From JAWLHA01 sp041690535 (GTDB lineage: Bacteria > Pseudomonadota > Gammaproteobacteria > Thiohalomonadales > Thiohalomonadaceae), in NCBI GenBank assembly GCA_041690535.1, contig JAWLHA010000110.1, positions 1 to 9,429 of the forward strand: DNA of 9,429 bases, read 5' to 3'. The notes beneath the pieces were generated by a model that saw only the letters and a program-made list of their open reading frames with translations, had not been told where the DNA came from and made no database searches. How positions within the stretch are numbered: the stretch's first letter is position 1; every line of letters starts with the position of its first letter. Of this stretch, positions 5,714 to 9,429 are shown one piece after another. Made by a program: the position numbers and the translations under genes.

Positions 5714-6391
5714 TCAAGGTGCCGGACCCGAGGCGAGTCGGTGGGCCCAGCGGGTGGTCTCCGGCAACCGGTAGCGGGGGGTGCAGTCGAGCACCAGGCA
5801 AAGGGCCGAATCCAATCCCACCCGATGGCCCGTGGAGATGTAGATGGGCTTCACGCCGCCGCGGCTGCGCAGCACCGCTCCAACCACCTCGCCGTCGTCC
5901 ACCAGGGGGCACCAGGCCCCCTTTTCATCGGGAACCTCCTCGTGGGTCCCCACCAACCGGGTCTTGCCCACCCCGATGGCCGGCAGATCGCACAACAGCC
6001 CCAGGTGAGAGGCAATCCCGAAGCGGCGCGGGTGGGCGATCCCCTGGCCGTCGCAAAGCAGCAGATCGGGCCAGAGAACGAGCCGCTCCAGGGCCTCCAG
6101 GATCGCCGGGATCTCGCGAAAAGAGAGCAACCCGGGAACGTAGGGGAAGCGGGTCGGCTGACGCGCGATGGCGTAATCGAGCAGTTCCAGCGAAGGGAAG
6201 GCAAGCACCGCCACCGCCGCGCGAGTGATGGTGTTGCCCGCCTCGAACCCCACATCCACCCCCGCCACCTGACGGATCGGTCCGAACCGATCGTAGCGCT
6301 CCACCCGCCCACGGAGCTGTTGTTGAAGGGCAATGGCCTCCTTGGGGGTAAGGTCCCAGGGGTGGGCATGGTGGATTTGGAACTCAGGCAT
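5714..6391 (-). CDS. nfi: Endonuclease V (deoxyinosine 3'-endonuclease)
   Basis: A 225-residue repair nuclease that cuts the second phosphodiester bond 3' of deoxyinosine, a product of adenine deamination. The family signatures align with the E. coli enzyme: VAGVDVGFE with catalytic Asp46, YVPGLLSFREIP with Glu93, CDGQGIAHPRRFG with Asp114, GVGKTRLVG, and HRVGLDSAL near the end. The length matches the usual 220-225. I chose the ATG at 6391 (MPEFQIHHAHPWDLTP); the frame can extend 17 residues to a TTG at 6442, but that part does not look like the family. No strong ribosome site precedes either. The gene is convergent with hypD and divergent from the thioredoxin gene, so it interrupts the hyp series as a separate transcription unit and has no known part in hydrogenase maturation. 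Confidence 0.95.
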   Translation of the reverse strand: MPEFQIHHAHPWDLTPKEAIALQQQLRGRVERYDRFGPIRQVAGVDVGFEAGNTITRAAVAVLAFPSLELLDYAIARQPTRFPYVPGLLSFREIPAILEALERLVLWPDLLLCDGQGIAHPRRFGIASHLGLLCDLPAIGVGKTRLVGTHEEVPDEKGAWCPLVDDGEVVGAVLRSRGGVKPIYISTGHRVGLDSALCLVLDCTPRYRLPETTRWAHRLASGPAP

Positions 6392-6456
6392 CGGCTTGCA
6401 AACCCCGGCAGCGGCCAGCACAATGGCCCGCCTTCGTCCCAACGTATTGACTAACC

Positions 6457-6804
6457 ATGAGTGCAGACTCCGACTGGATCTTCGACGTCGACAGCGACGC
6501 CTTTAATGAACAGGTGATCGAGGCCTCGCACCAGCGCCCCGTGCTGGTGGATTTCGCCGCCGATTGGTGCGGTCCCTGCTTGGTCCTCGCGCCAGTGCTG
6601 GACAAGGTCATCAAGGAGTACGCCGGGGCGGTGGCGCTCGCCAAGGTGGATGCGGACGAAAACATGAAGCTCTGCGGCCACTACCGCCTCAAGGGCTTCC
6701 CCACGGTATTGATGTTCGTCGATGGCGAGGAAGTGGGGCGCTTCGCCGGCGCCAAACCGTTTCAATCCGTGCGCGACTTCATCGACGAGCACCTGCCGGC
6801 CTGA
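6457..6804 (+). CDS. Single-domain thioredoxin
   Basis: A 115-residue thioredoxin-fold protein with the active site WCGPC (37-41), the cis-proline of FPT (Pro82) and the KVDADEN strand, so all key residues for dithiol-disulfide exchange are present. There is no signal peptide or membrane segment, so it is cytoplasmic. It has DFAAD where E. coli TrxA has DFWAE, and an extra Cys73, features closer to the thioredoxin domain of YbbN/CnoX; the TPR part of those proteins is missing. No Shine-Dalgarno site is visible before the ATG. It lies 41 bp before hypF on the same strand and 65 bp from the divergent nfi start, so it is probably the first gene of a trx-hypF unit. A role in reducing HypD or large-subunit thiols is a hypothesis; a general thioredoxin is the alternative. 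Confidence 0.93.
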   Translation: MSADSDWIFDVDSDAFNEQVIEASHQRPVLVDFAADWCGPCLVLAPVLDKVIKEYAGAVALAKVDADENMKLCGHYRLKGFPTVLMFVDGEEVGRFAGAKPFQSVRDFIDEHLPA

Positions 6805-6845
6805 GTATAACCGGCAGTCCGGTGCTATCTTCACCGGGCAGCCCT

Positions 6846-9122
6846 ATGAAGACGCCTCTGGAACATACTCCCCCCCCTGTAGCGGCCCGACGCCTGCGCA
6901 TCGGCGGCCGCGTCCAGGGCGTGGGCTTTCGCCCCTTCATCCATCGGCTGGCCAGCAGCTGCGGCCTCGAAGGGTGGGTGCTCAACCGCACCGGCGAGGT
7001 GGAGGTGTTCATCCAGGGGCCGGTGGCGGGGGTGGAGGCCTTCATGGAGGCGCTCCTTCAGGGTGCCCCACCCTTGGCCAGGCCGCAACTCCTCAGCGCC
7101 GAAGAGACCGCCCCCGTGCCGCTGCAGGGGTTTGAGATCCGCCACAGCGAGGCGGCAGGGCCGCCGCGCATCCATGTGCCCCCCGACTATTTCGCCTGCG
7201 ACGACTGCCTGGCCGAGATCCGCACCCCCGGCGAACGGCGCCACCGCTACCCCTTCACCAACTGCACCCAGTGCGGCCCCCGCTACACCCTCATCGCCCG
7301 CCTCCCCTACGACCGCCCCAACACGGCCATGGCCACATTTCCCCTCTGCCCCGAATGCGGGCGCGAGTATGCCGACCCAACCGATCGACGCTTCCACGCC
7401 CAACCGGTGGCCTGCCCCAGCTGCGGACCGCAACTCACCTTCGAGCGGGCCGGCCGGTCCATCACCAACACCGAGGCGGCGCTGCGCGCCTGCGTGCAGG
7501 CCCTGCGCGAGGGGGCCATCGTGGCGGTCAAGGGGGTCGGGGGCTATCACCTGTTGTGCGATGCGCGGCGCCCCTCCAGCATCCAGCGGCTGCGCCAGCG
7601 CAAACCACGGCCCCACAAGCCGCTGGCGGTGATGTTTCCCCAAGCCGGGGCGGACGGACTCGAGCGACTGCGGGAGGAGCTGGCACCGAGCACCGAGGAG
7701 GCGCTGCTGCTGGCGAGCCCGGCCCGCCCCATCGTCCTCTGCCCCCGTCGCCCCGAGGCCACGCTGGCCCCCGACCTCGCCCCGGGACTGGCCGAGGTGG
7801 GGGCGATGCTCCCCTACAGCCCCCTGCATCACCTGCTGCTGGATGATTTCGGCGGGCCACTGGTGGCCACCTCCGGGAACCTGGGGGGCGAGCCGGTGCT
7901 GACCAATCCCGGCGAAGCCGCACAACGGCTGACGCGGGTGGCCGATACCTTCCTCCATCATGACCGCCCCATTCTCCGCCCGGCCGACGACCCGGTGTAC
8001 CGCACGGTGGCGGGGCGCCCCCGCCCGCTGCGGCTCGGCCGGGGCATCGCCCCCCTGGAGCTCGCGCTGCCGTTGATGCTCCCCCACCCCCTCCTGGCCG
8101 TGGGGGGGCACATGAAAAATGCCGTGGCCCTGGCGTGGGAAGATCGGGTGGCGGTCTCGCCCCACATTGGCGACCTGGACGCCCCCCGCTCGCAGCGGGT
8201 GTTCGAGCAGGTGGTAAACGATCTCCAGTCGCTCTACGGCATCCGGGCCGAGCGGCTCGTATGCGATGCCCACCCCGGTTATGGCAGCAGCCGCTGGGCG
8301 GCACGGAGCGGGCTGCCGATCTCGCCGGTCTACCACCACCACGCCCACGCCGCCGCGCTCTATGGCGAGCACCAGGGCGAGGGGGAGTGGCTCATCTTCA
8401 CCTGGGACGGCGTGGGGTTGGGAGAGGACGGCACCCTCTGGGGCGGCGAGGCCCTCCTGGGGGCGCCCGGCCGGTGGCGGCGGGTGGCCACCCTGCGCCC
8501 CTTCCGCCTGCCGGGGGGCGAGAAGGCCGGCCGCGAACCGTGGCGCTCCGCCCTCGCCCTCTGCTGGGAGGCTGGGTGCGAGTGGCCCCAGTCGCCGCCC
8601 GGGACGGGACTGCTGCGCAAAGCGTGGGCGCAAGGCCTGAATGCCCCCATCACCAGCGCCGCAGGCAGGCTGTTCGATGCGGCCTCCGCACTGCTCGGCG
8701 TGTGCGAGTGCGCCAGTTTCGAGGGGCAAGGCCCGATGCTCCTGGAGGCCTGCGCCGAAGGCAAACGCGCCCCGTTGGCGCTCCCCCTCGTTGAGCGAGG
8801 GGACGAGCCGATAGAAATCGACTGGGCCCCGCTCCTGCCCATGCTCCTGGACGCCCACCGCACCGTGGCCGAGCGCTCAGCTATTTTCCACGCCAGCCTG
8901 GGCGCCGTGATCGCAGCGATTGCCCAGCGGCTGGGCCAGAAGTTTCTGATCCGTGACGTTGGCCTCACCGGCGGGGTGTTCCAGAACCGCCTGCTCACCG
9001 AACTCACTGCCAAACACCTGACCACCGGAGGCTTTCGGGTCCGCCTTGCCGAACAGCTCCCCTGCAACGACGGCGGACTCTGCTACGGACAGATCATCGA
9101 TACCTTGGGTCGGGGGTGGTAA
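6846..9122 (+). CDS. hypF: Carbamoyltransferase HypF, hydrogenase maturation
   Basis: A 758-residue multidomain enzyme, full length for the family. It takes carbamoyl phosphate and ATP and transfers the carbamoyl group to the C-terminal cysteine of HypE, where it becomes the thiocyanate that donates the two cyanides of the hydrogenase iron. Domain order: acylphosphatase-like (about 15-100, with GRVQGVGFRP at 21-30); two zinc fingers from eight cysteines in CXXC pairs (118/121, 140/143, 168/171, 190/193); a YrdC/Sua5-like nucleotide domain (about 205-400, with KGVGGYHLLCDA and KPRPHKPLAVMF); and a Kae1-like carbamoyltransferase domain (about 415-758, with YHHHAHAAAL, FTWDGVGLGEDG, LTGGVFQNRLL and PCNDGGLCYGQ). 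The start at 6846 has no clear ribosome site; the frame runs upstream through trx, and the alternative GTG at 6822 is no better. No hypE follows. Confidence 0.97.
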   Translation: MKTPLEHTPPPVAARRLRIGGRVQGVGFRPFIHRLASSCGLEGWVLNRTGEVEVFIQGPVAGVEAFMEALLQGAPPLARPQLLSAEETAPVPLQGFEIRHSEAAGPPRIHVPPDYFACDDCLAEIRTPGERRHRYPFTNCTQCGPRYTLIARLPYDRPNTAMATFPLCPECGREYADPTDRRFHAQPVACPSCGPQLTFERAGRSITNTEAALRACVQALREGAIVAVKGVGGYHLLCDARRPSSIQRLRQRKPRPHKPLAVMFPQAGADGLERLREELAPSTEEALLLASPARPIVLCPRRPEATLAPDLAPGLAEVGAMLPYSPLHHLLLDDFGGPLVATSGNLGGEPVLTNPGEAAQRLTRVADTFLHHDRPILRPADDPVYRTVAGRPRPLRLGRGIAPLELALPLMLPHPLLAVGGHMKNAVALAWEDRVAVSPHIGDLDAPRSQRVFEQVVNDLQSLYGIRAERLVCDAHPGYGSSRWAARSGLPISPVYHHHAHAAALYGEHQGEGEWLIFTWDGVGLGEDGTLWGGEALLGAPGRWRRVATLRPFRLPGGEKAGREPWRSALALCWEAGCEWPQSPPGTGLLRKAWAQGLNAPITSAAGRLFDAASALLGVCECASFEGQGPMLLEACAEGKRAPLALPLVERGDEPIEIDWAPLLPMLLDAHRTVAERSAIFHASLGAVIAAIAQRLGQKFLIRDVGLTGGVFQNRLLTELTAKHLTTGGFRVRLAEQLPCNDGGLCYGQIIDTLGRGW

Positions 9123-9282
9123 AGGTGCGGTGAGAACCCGAGACCGGATCGTGCGTGCAAACCGCTGAGGAAACGCTGATTAATTCCGCTTTCGAGGCTC
9201 CCGCCCCCCATTGAGGCATTCGAGGGCAGGCTTCAGCGGGAGCCCAGAAAGATCAAGACACTGGATCCCCGCCCCCCGACTG
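9123..9282. other. Non-coding DNA after hypF
   Basis: No gene is visible. A 9-bp inverted repeat GGCTCCCGC/GCGGGAGCC (9196-9204 and 9236-9244) with a 31-base loop could form a hairpin after hypF, but no T-run follows, so I do not call it a terminator. Confidence 0.5.
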
Positions 9283-9429
9283 ATGCGTTCACCCTGCCTA
9301 CCATCCCAGGGTAAACGCATACTTACGTCACGGCCGTGCTGTGAGCGATGTAACTCCTTGAAAGCAGGTACGCTGTGAATACATCCCTGTACGCTCGACG
9401 GCCGCGTCCATGCGGCCGACGACCTGCTT
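9283..9429. repeat. Right-end long palindromic repeat, cut by the window edge
   Basis: Bases 9308-9429 are the inverted counterpart of 14-135: same length, no gaps, four mismatches by eye, three of them being transitions. In addition, ATGCGTTCACCCTG (9283-9296) and CAGGGTAAACGCAT (9307-9320) form a 14-bp hairpin with one mismatch, an arm the left copy lacks. The 21-bp-arm hairpin module is entered from its inner side and runs off the window end inside the arm (CCTGCTT). Confidence 0.85.

Noticed and set aside
6564..6845. Upstream extension of hypF through the thioredoxin gene
   Set aside because: It is an out-of-frame reading of trx; the acylphosphatase domain begins soon after the ATG at 6846.
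9170..9186. GAAACGCTGATTAATT after hypF, considered as a transposon end
   Set aside because: No inverted partner or target duplication is visible in the window.

Overview
The window reads as a high-GC proteobacterial segment. Gene content fits a hydrogenase-bearing gammaproteobacterium, perhaps a sulfur or phototrophic member of the Chromatiales, but the taxon is inferred from general protein style and not shown. The core is a [NiFe]-hydrogenase maturation (hyp) locus: hypC-hypA-hypB-hypD on the + strand, then an endonuclease V gene (nfi) in the opposite direction, then a small thioredoxin and hypF on the + strand. Upstream and divergent lies a small gene with a HupH/HyaF C-terminal-type domain, also tied to hydrogenase maturation. 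Further left, on the - strand, are a cold-shock protein with its own terminator and a four-helix membrane protein of unknown function. No hydrogenase structural subunits and no hypE are present.

Layout: 1-385 repeats only; 386-898 membrane protein (-); 1038-1065 terminator and 1090-1293 csp (-); 1294-1922 no convincing gene; 1923-2324 HupH-like protein (-); 2325-3000 a divergent intergenic region packed with repeats (a 52-bp palindrome, a 215-bp MITE with target duplication, and a degenerate REP-like palindrome); 3001-5683 hypCABD (+); 5714-6391 nfi (-); 6457-6804 thioredoxin (+); 6846-9122 hypF (+); 9123-9429 repeats.

How the genes work together: HypF and HypE (absent here) make the thiocyanate that donates cyanide. 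HypC and HypD carry the iron while the Fe(CN)2CO unit is built. HypA and HypB, here with a 13-histidine tail on HypB, deliver nickel. The thioredoxin sits where it could serve the thiol chemistry of HypD, but that is only a hypothesis.

The most notable non-coding structure is that both ends of the window lie in the same long, nested-palindrome repeat in inverted orientation (118 of 122 bases identical by eye). A third, shorter related palindrome lies between the HupH-like gene and hypC. Either the window ends where an assembly breaks at a dispersed repeat, or the locus is flanked by inverted repeats in the genome. The sequence alone cannot decide.
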